Shown here: positions 1 through 6,970 of the stretch, in pieces | How the letters are laid out: every line of letters begins with the position of its first letter | Numbering within the stretch: position 1 is the first letter of the stretch | Source: CAZWXH01 sp964637725 | GTDB lineage: Bacteria > Bacillota_I > Bacilli_A > Erysipelotrichales > Coprobacillaceae | DNA: 11,864 nucleotides | Assembly (NCBI GenBank): GCA_964637725.1 | Contig: CAZWXH010000055.1 | Span: forward strand, 1-11,864 | Direction of reading: 5' to 3' | Translations under genes and position numbers: made by a program | Notes under the pieces: generated by a model | Database searches by the model: none | Seen by the model: the letters and a program-made list of their open reading frames with translations, nothing else | What the model was told of the DNA's origin: nothing

Positions 1-780
1 TAAATCCATATTATCTTCAAGATCAGCAAAAGCAATTTCTGGTTCAATCATCCAGAATTCACTAGCATGTCTTGATGTATTAGAGTTTTCAGCTCTAAAT
101 GCTGGCCCAAATGTATAAACATCTCTAAAAGCCATACAGAAAGCTTCTACATGTAATTGTCCAGTGACTGTTAAGAAAGCTTCTTTACCAAAGAAATCTT
201 TATCAAAGTCAGTGTTATCAATTGTAGTAGCTCTAAACATTTCTCCTGCCCCTTCACCATCATTACCAGTAATAAGTGGTGTATGGACATAAACAAATCC
301 TTGTGATTGAAAGAATTCATGAATTGCCATTGATAAAACACTACGTAATCTAAAGATTGCATAGAATGTATTGGCACGCGGACGAAGATGAGGAATTTCT
401 CTCATATATTCAAAAGAATGTCTTTTCTTTTGTAATGGGAAATCATCATCACATTTACCCTCTACGACTACTTCTGTCGCTTCAATTTCAAAAGGTTGTT
501 TCGCATCAGGTGTTAACTTAAATTTCCCTAATACACGAATTGCACTTCCAGTGCTTAAATGTTTCACTTCATCATAGTTTTTTAAAGTTTCTTGTAAATA
601 AACAACTTGGCAATTTTTAAAATATGTTCCATCATTAAGTGCTATGAATCCTAATTTTCCATTATCTCTATTTGTACGAATCCAGCCATCTAATTCAACA
701 TACTCTAAACTTTCAGTTTCAAAAGCTTCTCCAGATACAACCATTTCATATAGTTCTCTAACTGTCATAAATTCAAACAT
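1..780 (-). CDS. asnS: Asparaginyl-tRNA synthetase (asparagine--tRNA ligase), N-terminal 260 residues; 3' end outside window
   Basis: Charges tRNA-Asn with asparagine using ATP in the cytoplasm. Class IIb synthetase. The visible part begins MFEFMTVRELYE and carries an OB-fold anticodon-binding domain over roughly residues 15-115 (LDGWIRTNRDNGKLGFIALNDG is the typical strand pattern). The catalytic domain follows, with RAN.FYAIFRLRS, the segment GEGAGEMFRATT and motif 2 around FRAENSNTSRHASEFWMIEPE. That last pattern is typical of AsnRS and argues against AspRS. The chosen ATG has AAGGAGG 8 bases upstream; a second ATG at residue 5 is less well spaced. The reading frame is open to the window edge, so about 200 further residues are expected to the left. 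It is controlled by the T-box leader immediately upstream. Confidence 0.97.
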   Translation of the reverse strand, partial: MFEFMTVRELYEMVVSGEAFETESLEYVELDGWIRTNRDNGKLGFIALNDGTYFKNCQVVYLQETLKNYDEVKHLSTGSAIRVLGKFKLTPDAKQPFEIEATEVVVEGKCDDDFPLQKKRHSFEYMREIPHLRPRANTFYAIFRLRSVLSMAIHEFFQSQGFVYVHTPLITGNDGEGAGEMFRATTIDNTDFDKDFFGKEAFLTVTGQLHVEAFCMAFRDVYTFGPAFRAENSNTSRHASEFWMIEPEIAFADLEDNMDL

Positions 781-800
781 ACTTTCTTCCTCCTTTTAAA

Positions 801-1024
801 ATAAAAAAGTCATTCCATAAAGGAACGACTAGTATCGCGGTACCATCCTCATTCATAATCATAAGATTATGCGCTTTAGACTTTAACGCAGTTAACGAGA
901 TAGTCTACTTAATTTCTCCTATCTAGTTCATTGAGTGTTCCATCATTATTTGACTTCTTGCTTTCACTAACCAAGAATCGCTAACGAGACTTTTCAATAA
1001 GATGTTCTCAAATCATTACTTGTA
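801..1024 (-). promoter_or_regulatory. T-box riboswitch leader of asnS, specifier AAC (Asn)
   Basis: On the minus strand this leader contains the T-box core AUGGUACCGCG at 837-847, followed by an intrinsic terminator. In Stem I, GAG-AA-CAUC (about 1004-996) can pair with GAUG-GAACA-CUC (about 944-933). This leaves an internal loop whose AAC triplet at 937-939 is preceded by G and followed by A, the usual specifier setting. AAC is an Asn codon, matching the gene. Uncharged tRNA-Asn should stabilise the antiterminator and allow asnS transcription. The 5' end is set from the promoter upstream. The tRNA-end-binding bulge reads UGGU. Confidence 0.95.
802..829 (-). terminator. T-box intrinsic terminator before asnS
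   Basis: The 8-bp stem is GUCGUUCC/GGAAUGAC with one G-U pair and a small UUUAU-type loop, followed by a U6 run (802-808 on the plus strand as A residues). It overlaps the region needed for the T-box antiterminator, as expected for a transcriptional T-box switch. Confidence 0.93.
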
Positions 1025-1030
1025 TTACTA

Positions 1031-1059
1031 TTATTAACACTTTTCTATATTTATTTCAA
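1031..1059 (-). promoter_or_regulatory. Promoter of the asnS T-box transcript
   Basis: The -35 is TTGAAA (1054-1059), the spacer 17 bp and the -10 TAATAA (1031-1036), a good sigma-A-type match. The expected start near 1024 lies just before Stem I of the T-box. It sits within 20 bases of the rex stop codon. Confidence 0.75.
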
Positions 1060-1071
1060 CTCTTTTTTTAC

Positions 1072-1710
1072 TTATTCATCAATTGCATGCATTTTTAAGA
1101 CAAGTTCTTGAATAGCGACAACAACATCAACTGTTTGAATAACAACATCATCATTAACAGTAAAATGACTATGTGTAAAATCAACAATCCCTTTCACACC
1201 TAATTCCATCAACCTATCAACCGTTTCTTGAACTTGATTACTAATTGCTAGAATCGCTATTTTACATCCCTTAGGGAAAGTCTTCTCTAAATCATTAATA
1301 TCACAAATCTTTACACCAAATTGTTCACCAATCTTATATTGATCTTGATCATAACCACAAACAATCTTTCCTACCGTATATTGCCAACGATTATATTTTA
1401 AGATAGCACTTCCTAAATTACCCACACCTATTAATATAATAGGTTCATCCAACCCTAATCCTAAGACATTATTTAATGTATTAATAACATCTTTAATTTC
1501 ATAACCAATACCTCTTCTCCCTAAAGATTCTTTATCAGTTAAAAAACCAAAGTCTCTTCTAATAGTCGTATCTTGAATAGATGTCACTTCACTTAACTCA
1601 CTAGAAAGAAAATGTTCTTTTCCTTCATGTTGCATATTTCTTAATGCCTTTAAATATATTGGAAAACGTGACATTGTCGCTTTTGAAATCTTTTGTTGTT
1701 TCTTTTCCAT
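1072..1710 (-). CDS. rex: Redox-sensing transcriptional repressor Rex
   Basis: DNA-binding repressor that senses the NADH/NAD+ ratio and releases fermentation and respiration genes when NADH rises. The 212 residues are the usual Rex length. The N-terminal winged helix (about 10-75) includes SRFPIYLKAL, the recognition part TSIQDTTIRRDFGFL and the wing GRRGIGYEI. The Rossmann domain has the dinucleotide motif GVGNLG at 95-100 and an acidic residue D121 in GYDQD, at the end of the second strand where NAD(H) preference is set. A C-terminal swapped helix (about 198-212) ends the protein. It is the last gene of the t6A operon: tsaD stops one base before the rex ATG, and AGGAG is encoded in the last tsaD codons. 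No hairpin terminator is visible before the asnS promoter. The family call is firm; its regulon cannot be read from this window. Confidence 0.97.
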   Translation of the reverse strand: MEKKQQKISKATMSRFPIYLKALRNMQHEGKEHFLSSELSEVTSIQDTTIRRDFGFLTDKESLGRRGIGYEIKDVINTLNNVLGLGLDEPIILIGVGNLGSAILKYNRWQYTVGKIVCGYDQDQYKIGEQFGVKICDINDLEKTFPKGCKIAILAISNQVQETVDRLMELGVKGIVDFTHSHFTVNDDVVIQTVDVVVAIQELVLKMHAIDE

Positions 1711-1711
1711 G

Positions 1712-2719
1712 TTATTCTCCTATACTCTCATCTTCTAAATCATAAGATGGCTTTACTGTTAAATCAAGTGATGAAAATACTTTGTGTTCATACATAATTC
1801 GGGCTGCCGAAGCAATCATGGCAGCATTGTCAGTACAATAAGCCATCGGTGGAAACAAGACTTTAATTGGGCTATCTTCGCTCAACTTCTTTCTTAAACC
1901 TTTGTTTGCGCTAACGCCCCCCGCAACAATAATCTCTTTAACATCATAATCTTTAGCAGCTTTAATTGTCTTTGAAACAAGCACTTGTAATGCCACTTCT
2001 TGGAAAGAACAAGCCAAGTCCTCAGCAACAATCTCTTCTCCAATTTGTTGTTTATTATGACAAAGATTAATAACTGCTGACTTTAATCCACTAAATGAAA
2101 AATTATAAGAATCATCATTAAGTGGTAATGGTAAATCATAACGATGTTGACCTTCTATTGCCATTTTATCAATAACTGGTCCACCAGGATAAGGAAGATG
2201 TAAAACTCTTCCAGCCTTATCATAAGCTTCTCCAATCGCATCATCTAATGTTTGTCCAATGACTTCAAAAGAAAACTCATGTTTCATATAAACAAGTTCA
2301 CTATGACCACCACTGACAACTAAACAAAGACATGGATATTCGATATCCTCAATAAGTTCATTTGCGTAAATATGTCCAGCTATATGATGAACGCCAATAA
2401 AAGGTTTGTGATAAGCTAAAGCTAATGTTTTAGCAGCTTGCATCCCAACATGTAAAGAACCTACTAATCCAGGTCCTTTGGTAACTGCAATTGCATCAAT
2501 CTCGCTCATATCAACGTTTGCTTCTTGAAGAGCTGTCTTTAAAACTGTAGAAACACACTCAACATGCATGCGACTTGCAATTTCTGGGACTACGCCACCA
2601 AATAGACGATGAGTATCAATTTGCGATGCGACAACATTGCATAATAATTCACGTTTATCTTTTAAAATAGCTACTGACATTTCATCACAACTCGATTCAA
2701 TCGCTAAAATCAAACTCAT
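1712..2719 (-). CDS. tsaD: tRNA N6-adenosine threonylcarbamoyltransferase TsaD
   Basis: Transfers the threonylcarbamoyl group from TC-AMP to A37 of ANN-decoding tRNAs, working in a complex with TsaB and TsaE. The 335 residues fit the family. The start MSLILAIESSCDEMSVAI is the classic ASKHA-fold phosphate loop. The metal-binding HxxxH pair is H112/H116 in HHIAGH, and the third ligand is D297 in YCTDNAAMIA. Other signatures are TKGPGLVGSL (80-89), VVSGGHSEL (134-142), DDAIGEAYDKAGR (159-171) and VAGGVSANKGLR (265-276). GGAGG, encoded at the end of rimI, lies 7 bases before the ATG, and the genes are separated by 2 bases. No key residue is missing. Confidence 0.98.
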   Translation of the reverse strand: MSLILAIESSCDEMSVAILKDKRELLCNVVASQIDTHRLFGGVVPEIASRMHVECVSTVLKTALQEANVDMSEIDAIAVTKGPGLVGSLHVGMQAAKTLALAYHKPFIGVHHIAGHIYANELIEDIEYPCLCLVVSGGHSELVYMKHEFSFEVIGQTLDDAIGEAYDKAGRVLHLPYPGGPVIDKMAIEGQHRYDLPLPLNDDSYNFSFSGLKSAVINLCHNKQQIGEEIVAEDLACSFQEVALQVLVSKTIKAAKDYDVKEIIVAGGVSANKGLRKKLSEDSPIKVLFPPMAYCTDNAAMIASAARIMYEHKVFSSLDLTVKPSYDLEDESIGE

Positions 2720-2721
2720 AA

Positions 2722-3168
2722 TTAACCCTCCAATCCTTTCACCATTAAATACGCATCTTCGTGATTATTTTGATAATAATCTTTACGAATGGTTGCTTTT
2801 TTAAAACCAACACTTTCATATAATTGAATTGCTTTCACGTTAGATATCCTCACTTCAAGGCTCATAGTTGTACACCCTGCTTCAATCGCTAAAGCAATCA
2901 TTTCATTCATTAATTTCTTTCCTAAGCCTTGTCCTTGATATTGCAAGTCAATCCCAATAGTCGTGATTTGCGATTGTTCATACATGATCCAAAGACCAGC
3001 ATAGCCAATAATTAAATCATCATTTTCTAAAACATAATTATAAGAAAATTGATTGTCTACTATTTCATAAATAAAATCAGCCAAAGTCCATGATGACGAT
3101 GTAAATAATTGTTCTTCTAAAACTAGAATACGATCAATATCATCAACAGTCATCTTTCTTATAAACAT
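2722..3168 (-). CDS. rimI: GNAT acetyltransferase, RimI type (ribosomal protein S18 N-alanine acetyltransferase)
   Basis: Acetyl-CoA-dependent N-terminal protein acetyltransferase of the GNAT fold, 148 residues. The acetyl-CoA pyrophosphate loop Q-x-x-G-x-G/A is seen as QGQGLG at 78-83, after the beta strand ITTIGIDLQYQ. Motif B, LEVRISNVKAIQLYESVGF (104-122), is the RimI signature, and YYQNNHEDAYLM follows at the C-terminus. It lies between tsaB and tsaD, the common order in Firmicutes. The assignment to RimI rather than another GNAT rests mainly on this signature and the neighbourhood; the protein substrate is not proven. The first 10 bases overlap the tsaB end. GAGG is 11 bases upstream of the ATG, a somewhat long spacing. 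Confidence 0.92.
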   Translation of the reverse strand: MFIRKMTVDDIDRILVLEEQLFTSSSWTLADFIYEIVDNQFSYNYVLENDDLIIGYAGLWIMYEQSQITTIGIDLQYQGQGLGKKLMNEMIALAIEAGCTTMSLEVRISNVKAIQLYESVGFKKATIRKDYYQNNHEDAYLMVKGLEG

Positions 3169-3764
3169 ATTTTCTTGGCCTCAACATCTTTTAAATAAGA
3201 AGGAACCAAAGTATCAATATGATCAACGCTCTTAGTATTTAAAGAAAGTTCATACATATTTTTAGCAAGATCAACTTCTTTAATAGGATAACCCACAACT
3301 TCACTTTGACCTACAACATCAAAACCTTCATAATCTTTCATAAAAGATTGAAAATCATTGATTGATAATAATTGTTCTAAGATCAATTCCTTCCCATTAT
3401 CATAAGCACAAACAAAAACCTTTTGACTCCTAGCATCGATAACCGATACACATTTCAAAAGTCCTGCATAAGCCTTTAAAGAAGAAATAGCTTTTACTTT
3501 AATATCAGTAATAACACTCAAAGTTTTGACAATTGACATAGCAACCCTAACCCCAGTATAAGAACCGGGCCCTTTGGTTAATATGACTTCATCTATCTCC
3601 AATAATTCTTTATGATGTTTTTCTAATAATGAAGATAAATAAGGAATTGCATTTTCTGATTGACGTTTTGAACCTAATTCTTGAATCGTATCTAAACATA
3701 TTCCATCTTCATATAACGCAATTAATAAATATTGATTTGATGTATCCATGATTAAACTCGTCAT
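3159..3764 (-). CDS. tsaB: t6A complex dimerization protein TsaB
   Basis: Inactive TsaD paralogue that pairs with TsaD and is required for threonylcarbamoyl transfer to tRNA. The 201 residues are slightly shorter than the usual 220-235. The ASKHA start MTSLIMDTSNQYLLIAL is present, as is the family motif TKGPGSYTGVRVAM (63-76). The metal-binding HxxxH of TsaD is absent, as expected. The C-terminal half (about 100-201) is divergent and compact, common for this subunit. The gene overlaps tsaE by 4 bases (ATGA), which implies translational coupling, and its end overlaps rimI by 10. It is sometimes called yeaZ. Confidence 0.95.
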   Translation of the reverse strand: MTSLIMDTSNQYLLIALYEDGICLDTIQELGSKRQSENAIPYLSSLLEKHHKELLEIDEVILTKGPGSYTGVRVAMSIVKTLSVITDIKVKAISSLKAYAGLLKCVSVIDARSQKVFVCAYDNGKELILEQLLSINDFQSFMKDYEGFDVVGQSEVVGYPIKEVDLAKNMYELSLNTKSVDHIDTLVPSYLKDVEAKKICL

Positions 3765-4204
3765 AGTCCTAACTCCTTTATTATATTTTCATACTTTTCG
3801 CCAATTGCTTTTAAAACAAATGTACGAGATTCATCTTCATTCTTAGAAATAGTCATTGCTAATCTTTCAACTGGTAAAATATTATCAATATATTGAGGCC
3901 ATTCTACAACACATACCCCTTCATCTTCAAACATTTCTTCGAATCCTAACTCATCATTTTCACCTTCTAAACGATAAGCATCAAAATGATAAAACGGAAG
4001 GTCTCCTTGATAAACTTTTACAATCGTAAAAGTAGGTGAATTAATTATCTTTTTCACTCCTAAACCTTTACCAATTCCTTTAGTGAAGGTTGTCTTTCCA
4101 GCTCCTAAATCACCTTCTAGTGTAATAATCGCACCTGGAAATAAATGTTTGGCAAGTCTTTCACCAAAATCAATCATCGATTGTTCATTATCAAAAGAAA
4201 TCAT
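3761..4204 (-). CDS. tsaE: t6A biosynthesis ATPase TsaE
   Basis: P-loop ATPase that drives turnover of the TsaB-TsaD complex. The 147 residues match the family. The Walker A is GDLGAGKTTF (31-40). It is followed by the switch-like INSPTFTIVKVY (54-65), HFDAYRL (73-79) and the Walker-B-like VVEWPQ (99-104), all hallmarks of TsaE. The ATG follows AAAGGAGGG with 6 bases between, a strong ribosome site lying in the 12-base gap after ntdP. TsaC/Sua5, which makes the TC-AMP substrate, is not in the window and must be encoded elsewhere. Confidence 0.97.
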   Translation of the reverse strand: MISFDNEQSMIDFGERLAKHLFPGAIITLEGDLGAGKTTFTKGIGKGLGVKKIINSPTFTIVKVYQGDLPFYHFDAYRLEGENDELGFEEMFEDEGVCVVEWPQYIDNILPVERLAMTISKNEDESRTFVLKAIGEKYENIIKELGL

Positions 4205-4216
4205 AGTTACCCTCCT

Positions 4217-4750
4217 TTATTTATTTATTTGTTCTTGATAAACTTGATACCAATGTTCTGCAAACCCTGGTCTAAAAGGCCCTGTCATATTCATTGCTAC
4301 TTGAATAAGAATCTCCAACTGTTCTTTAAGAATATGATCTAGTTTTTCACCATAATTCATTAAAGCATTATGTTGACGATATTCCTCTTCATCCAAAATT
4401 TTATATTTATAATCTGGAAACACTTTTAAATCTAAATCATAATCAATATATTTTAAAGCCTGCCCGTCATATATTGTTGGTGATGCGATATTACAGTAAA
4501 AATGCACACCATTTTTTCTTATCATACAAATAACATTGTACCATTGATGTTTTGGGAAATAACAGATAGCTGGTTCTCTTGTATACCATCTTCTCCCATC
4601 TGATTCAGTAACCAATGTCCGATTATTAATCACAATAAAATGTTTATCAGTTTCTTCAAGAACAAACCCTTTGCTCCAACTGCGATGGACACTTCCATCA
4701 TGCTTATAACAATGAATAAGCACTTCTTTTCCAATTATTGGTTCATTCAT
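4217..4750 (-). CDS. ntdP: DUF402 nucleoside tri-/diphosphate phosphatase (YgaC/Ntdp-like)
   Basis: Metal-dependent phosphatase family that hydrolyses nucleoside tri- and diphosphates in Gram-positive bacteria; the cytoplasmic role is incompletely understood. The 177-residue product from the chosen start matches the roughly 175-residue family. Conserved segments are VLIHCYKHDGSVHRSW, TVTESDGR-like TLVTESDGRRW, TREPAICYF, YYCN-like FYCNIASP, KYIDYDLDLKVFPD, ILDEDEY-like ILDEEEYRQH and GPFRPGFAEHWY at the C-terminus. The run of acidic residues in YIDYDLD and ILDEEEY supplies the metal-binding site. I chose the ATG at 4750 because GAGG lies 7 bases before it; ATGs at 4756 and 4786 are in frame but badly placed, and the latter sits at the promoter. 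It heads the tsa-rex operon. Confidence 0.9.
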   Translation of the reverse strand: MNEPIIGKEVLIHCYKHDGSVHRSWSKGFVLEETDKHFIVINNRTLVTESDGRRWYTREPAICYFPKHQWYNVICMIRKNGVHFYCNIASPTIYDGQALKYIDYDLDLKVFPDYKYKILDEEEYRQHNALMNYGEKLDHILKEQLEILIQVAMNMTGPFRPGFAEHWYQVYQEQINK

Positions 4751-4777
4751 AAACATACCTCTTTCTACAACATACCT

Positions 4778-4806
4778 ATTATACACAAATTTAAGATGTT
4801 TTTAAA
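4778..4806 (-). promoter_or_regulatory. Promoter of the ntdP-tsaEB-rimI-tsaD-rex operon
   Basis: The -10 is a perfect TATAAT (4778-4783), with a 17-bp spacer and a weaker -35 TTTAAA (4801-4806). The inferred start near 4771 gives a leader of about 20 bases to the ntdP ATG and excludes the upstream in-frame ATG at 4786 as the translation start. Confidence 0.72.
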
Positions 4807-4847
4807 GGGATAAACATTCTTTATTATGATAAAGAGGATTCCTTATA

Positions 4848-4883
4848 TTAAAAGAAGTCTATTGTTTTCTAATAGACCTCTTT
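4848..4883 (-). terminator. Intrinsic terminator after thiT
   Basis: The minus-strand hairpin AAGAG-G-GUCUAUU/AAUAGAC-U-UCUUU has 7 continuous inner pairs, one mismatch and 5 outer pairs, and closes on UUUUAAUAU. It begins 8 bases after the thiT stop and separates thiT from the ntdP promoter. The U tract is short, so efficiency may be moderate. Confidence 0.7.
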
Positions 4884-4890
4884 CATATAT

Positions 4891-5451
4891 TTATTTGATT
4901 TTAATAGATTTTTCTAATCTTGGATAGATAATCAAAAATGCCACATATGTAATAACTAGTGTTGGTAAACAATAAGCAAGATTGTAACCAAAAGAATAAA
5001 TCCATGGGCTTATTCCATCTGGTGCATATTCTGCAAATAACCATGCTCCTGAAAAATAATGTGAAACAAATTTTAAAATCATTGTTAAAATGATTCCAGT
5101 ATAAATAGTATAATTTTTTAACTTGAAGTTTTTAAACCATACGGCTGCTCCACAAACCGTTAAAGGAATTAAATAATCTAAGAATAAAGACCAAGGTCCA
5201 TAAAACTTAGCCATTCCTAGCGCAAACTGTAAAACAGTTGCTCCACAACCGACAATAAGACCATACTTACCACCAATTAAATAACTAGCCAAAACAATTG
5301 GAAGCAATGATAATGTAATTGTTCCCCCTTGTGGTTGTCCTGGAATTAAATTAAAGACATATTCCAAAACAACTTGTAAAGCCATAAACATTGCTATAAA
5401 GGCCATTGCCTTTACTGATAAACTTCCTTTTTTTCTTGCAATTTCAACCAT
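4891..5451 (-). CDS. thiT: Thiamine ECF transporter substrate-binding subunit ThiT
   Basis: Membrane S-component that binds thiamine and passes it to the shared ECF module (EcfA, EcfA', EcfT), which is encoded elsewhere. The 186 residues suit the family. About six hydrophobic segments can be seen, near 15-35, 45-60, 63-82, 87-106, 115-132 and 153-176. Family features include GGTITLSLLPIVLASYLIGGKYG (42-64), LDYLIPL (91-97), the ligand-site region KFVSHYFSG with H131, and IYSFGYNLAY with Y156/N157. The TPP riboswitch directly upstream independently fixes thiamine as the substrate. GAGGAGGAG lies 5-6 bases before the ATG. It is a single-gene unit with its own promoter and terminator. Confidence 0.95.
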   Translation of the reverse strand: MVEIARKKGSLSVKAMAFIAMFMALQVVLEYVFNLIPGQPQGGTITLSLLPIVLASYLIGGKYGLIVGCGATVLQFALGMAKFYGPWSLFLDYLIPLTVCGAAVWFKNFKLKNYTIYTGIILTMILKFVSHYFSGAWLFAEYAPDGISPWIYSFGYNLAYCLPTLVITYVAFLIIYPRLEKSIKIK

Positions 5452-5495
5452 TTTTTCTCCTCCTCATATTGAAATGATAATAGGAGCCTACAAAT

Positions 5496-5525
5496 AAAAA
5501 AGCTTCCCTACTCGCGTAAGAAAGC
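5496..5525 (-). terminator. Riboswitch expression-platform terminator upstream of thiT
   Basis: The 10-bp stem GCUUUCUUAC/GUAGGGAAGC is fully paired (two G-U) with a GCGA tetraloop at 5512-5515 and is followed by U6. Its 5' arm is shared with a competing hairpin formed by 5516-5549, described in the findings. Confidence 0.93.
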
Positions 5526-5540
5526 AAAAAGTCTATTTGC

Positions 5541-5620
5541 ACTCTCTACGCTGGCATTACCCAGTTCAGATGATAAGGGACAAGATTATAAATCTTTCTC
5601 AGCTTGTGCGCCCCCGGCTC
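5541..5620 (-). promoter_or_regulatory. TPP (thi-box) riboswitch aptamer controlling thiT
   Basis: On the minus strand the aptamer contains GGGGGCGC, the conserved CUGAGA (5597-5602), a CCC that can pair with the GGG of P2, and the pyrophosphate-binding segment CUGGGUAAUGCCAGCGUAG (5547-5565). This is the order expected for a TPP riboswitch. ACAAG/CUUGU closes the P3 arm, which holds an extra AAGAUU/AAUCUU pairing. Binding of TPP should favour the terminator just downstream and shut off thiT. I could not confirm a strong P1 stem by eye. Confidence 0.93.
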
Positions 5621-5626
5621 ATTACC

Positions 5627-5654
5627 ATTATATAGAAATTCGAAGATATATCAA
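5627..5654 (-). promoter_or_regulatory. Promoter of the thiT riboswitch transcript
   Basis: The -35 is TTGATA (5649-5654), the spacer 16 bp and the -10 a perfect TATAAT (5627-5632). The inferred start at about 5620 is a G at the first base of the aptamer, consistent with the riboswitch boundary. Confidence 0.75.
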
Positions 5655-5728
5655 GGAAAATTTTTGTTCATGTCTCTAACAGTTAATTATTTCCTTTGAA
5701 TATTTACCCTAGTTTTTTTTCTTATTAA

Positions 5729-5755
5729 TGCTATAATAAAAATGAATTAAGGAGG
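5729..5755 (+). promoter_or_regulatory. Extended -10 promoter and ribosome site of ackA
   Basis: TGCTATAAT (5729-5737) is an extended -10 with a perfect hexamer; no good -35 is found at 16-18 bp, which an extended -10 can tolerate. AAGGAGG (5749-5755) lies 10 bases before the ackA ATG. The promoter is divergent from that of thiT, about 75 bp away. Confidence 0.65.
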
Positions 5756-5765
5756 AAAAAACAAA

Positions 5766-6956
5766 ATGTCAAAAGTTATTGCGGTTAATGCAGGAAGCTC
5801 TTCATTAAAATTCCAGTTATTTGAAATGGATAATGAAGCAGTTATCACTTCTGGAGTTATTGAAAGAATTGGATTGGAAGATTCTATCTTCACAATTAAA
5901 TATAATGGTGAAAAGGATGTGCGTACTTTCGCTATCCCTACACACAAAGAAGCAGTTCAATTATTATTAGATATTTTAATTGAAAAAAATATTGTAAATT
6001 CTTTAGAAGAAATTAAAGGAGTCGGTCATAGAGTTGTACAAGGTGGATCTTATTTCCAAGAATCGTCAATTATTGATGAAGATGTTATCAATAAAATCGA
6101 TGAATTAAAATCATTAGCACCTCTACATAATCCAGCTCACTTAACAGGTTACTTTGCTTTTAAAGAAGCTATTCCATCGGCTGGAGCAGTTGCTGTTTTT
6201 GATACAGCATTTCATCAAACATTAGAACCAAGATGTTATATTTATCCTATTCCATATAAATTCTATACTGATTATAAAGTTAGAAAATATGGTGCTCATG
6301 GAACATCACATTACTATGTGTCTCAAAAAGTTATTGAAAAATTAGGGAATCCTGAACACTCAAAAGTTATCGTTGCTCACTTAGGAGCTGGCGGGAGCTT
6401 ATCAGCTGTTAAAGATGGTGTTTCAATTAATACCTCTATGGGATTCACACCACTTGCTGGAATTGTTATGGGAACACGTAGTGGTGACTTAGATCCTTCA
6501 ATTATTGATTATTTAATTGAACAAGTTGGTATGGATATGAAAGAAATTATTCATATGTTAAATAAAGAATCTGGATTACTAGGTGTATCTGGTGTTTCTA
6601 GTGACTTTAGAGATGTTATGTTAGCAGCTAACGAAGGTAACGAAAGAGCTCAACTTGCTATTGATATCTTCTTTAGAAGAGTTATTGCTTATATTGGAAG
6701 ATACTTTATTGCTTTAGGTGGCTGTGATGCTATCGCATTTACTGCTGGTATTGGAGAAAACTCTGCTTATGCAAGAAAAGAAATCCTTTCATTAGTGAGT
6801 GAAGCTTTAGGTATTGTTATTGATGATGAAGCGAATGAATCTGGTGATGGTGAACGTTTAATTACGAAACCCGAATCTAAAATTAAAGTTTATGTTATCC
6901 CTACAAATGAAGAATTAGTTATTGCTAGAGATACAAAACGTTTATTAAAACTATAG
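5766..6956 (+). CDS. ackA: Acetate kinase
   Basis: Interconverts acetyl phosphate + ADP and acetate + ATP, the ATP-yielding last step of mixed-acid fermentation. The 396 residues are full length. Signature 1, VIAVNAGSSSLKFQL, has N8 and S11-S13 at the N-terminus. Other active-site motifs are GHRVVQGG with R89, VFDTAFH with the catalytic Asp D146, GAHGTSH with H178, HLGAGGS, MGTRSGDLDP with R238, FTAGIGENS, and a C-terminal PTNEELVIARDT segment. It is the only plus-strand gene and no pta partner is adjacent, so acetyl phosphate must come from a gene elsewhere. It is flanked by its own promoter and a strong terminator, so it is probably monocistronic. Confidence 0.98.
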   Translation: MSKVIAVNAGSSSLKFQLFEMDNEAVITSGVIERIGLEDSIFTIKYNGEKDVRTFAIPTHKEAVQLLLDILIEKNIVNSLEEIKGVGHRVVQGGSYFQESSIIDEDVINKIDELKSLAPLHNPAHLTGYFAFKEAIPSAGAVAVFDTAFHQTLEPRCYIYPIPYKFYTDYKVRKYGAHGTSHYYVSQKVIEKLGNPEHSKVIVAHLGAGGSLSAVKDGVSINTSMGFTPLAGIVMGTRSGDLDPSIIDYLIEQVGMDMKEIIHMLNKESGLLGVSGVSSDFRDVMLAANEGNERAQLAIDIFFRRVIAYIGRYFIALGGCDAIAFTAGIGENSAYARKEILSLVSEALGIVIDDEANESGDGERLITKPESKIKVYVIPTNEELVIARDTKRLLKL

Positions 6957-6970
6957 TTAATGTTTTTTAT

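Noticed and set aside
171..377. Open frame inside asnS
   Set aside because: It is an alternative-frame shadow of asnS with no ribosome site and no recognisable protein.
4145..4342. Plus-strand open frame across the ntdP/tsaE junction
   Set aside because: It lies antisense to two well-supported genes and their ribosome site, with a low-complexity hydrophobic product.
5664..5683. Imperfect TTGTTCA/TAACAGT inverted pair upstream of ackA as a Rex operator
   Set aside because: The half-sites are imperfect, and the spacing is 6 bases instead of the 4 in known Rex sites. It also lies upstream of the ackA promoter rather than over it.
5747..5947. Minus-strand open frame over the start of ackA
   Set aside because: It is antisense to the conserved acetate kinase N-terminus and overlaps its ribosome site.
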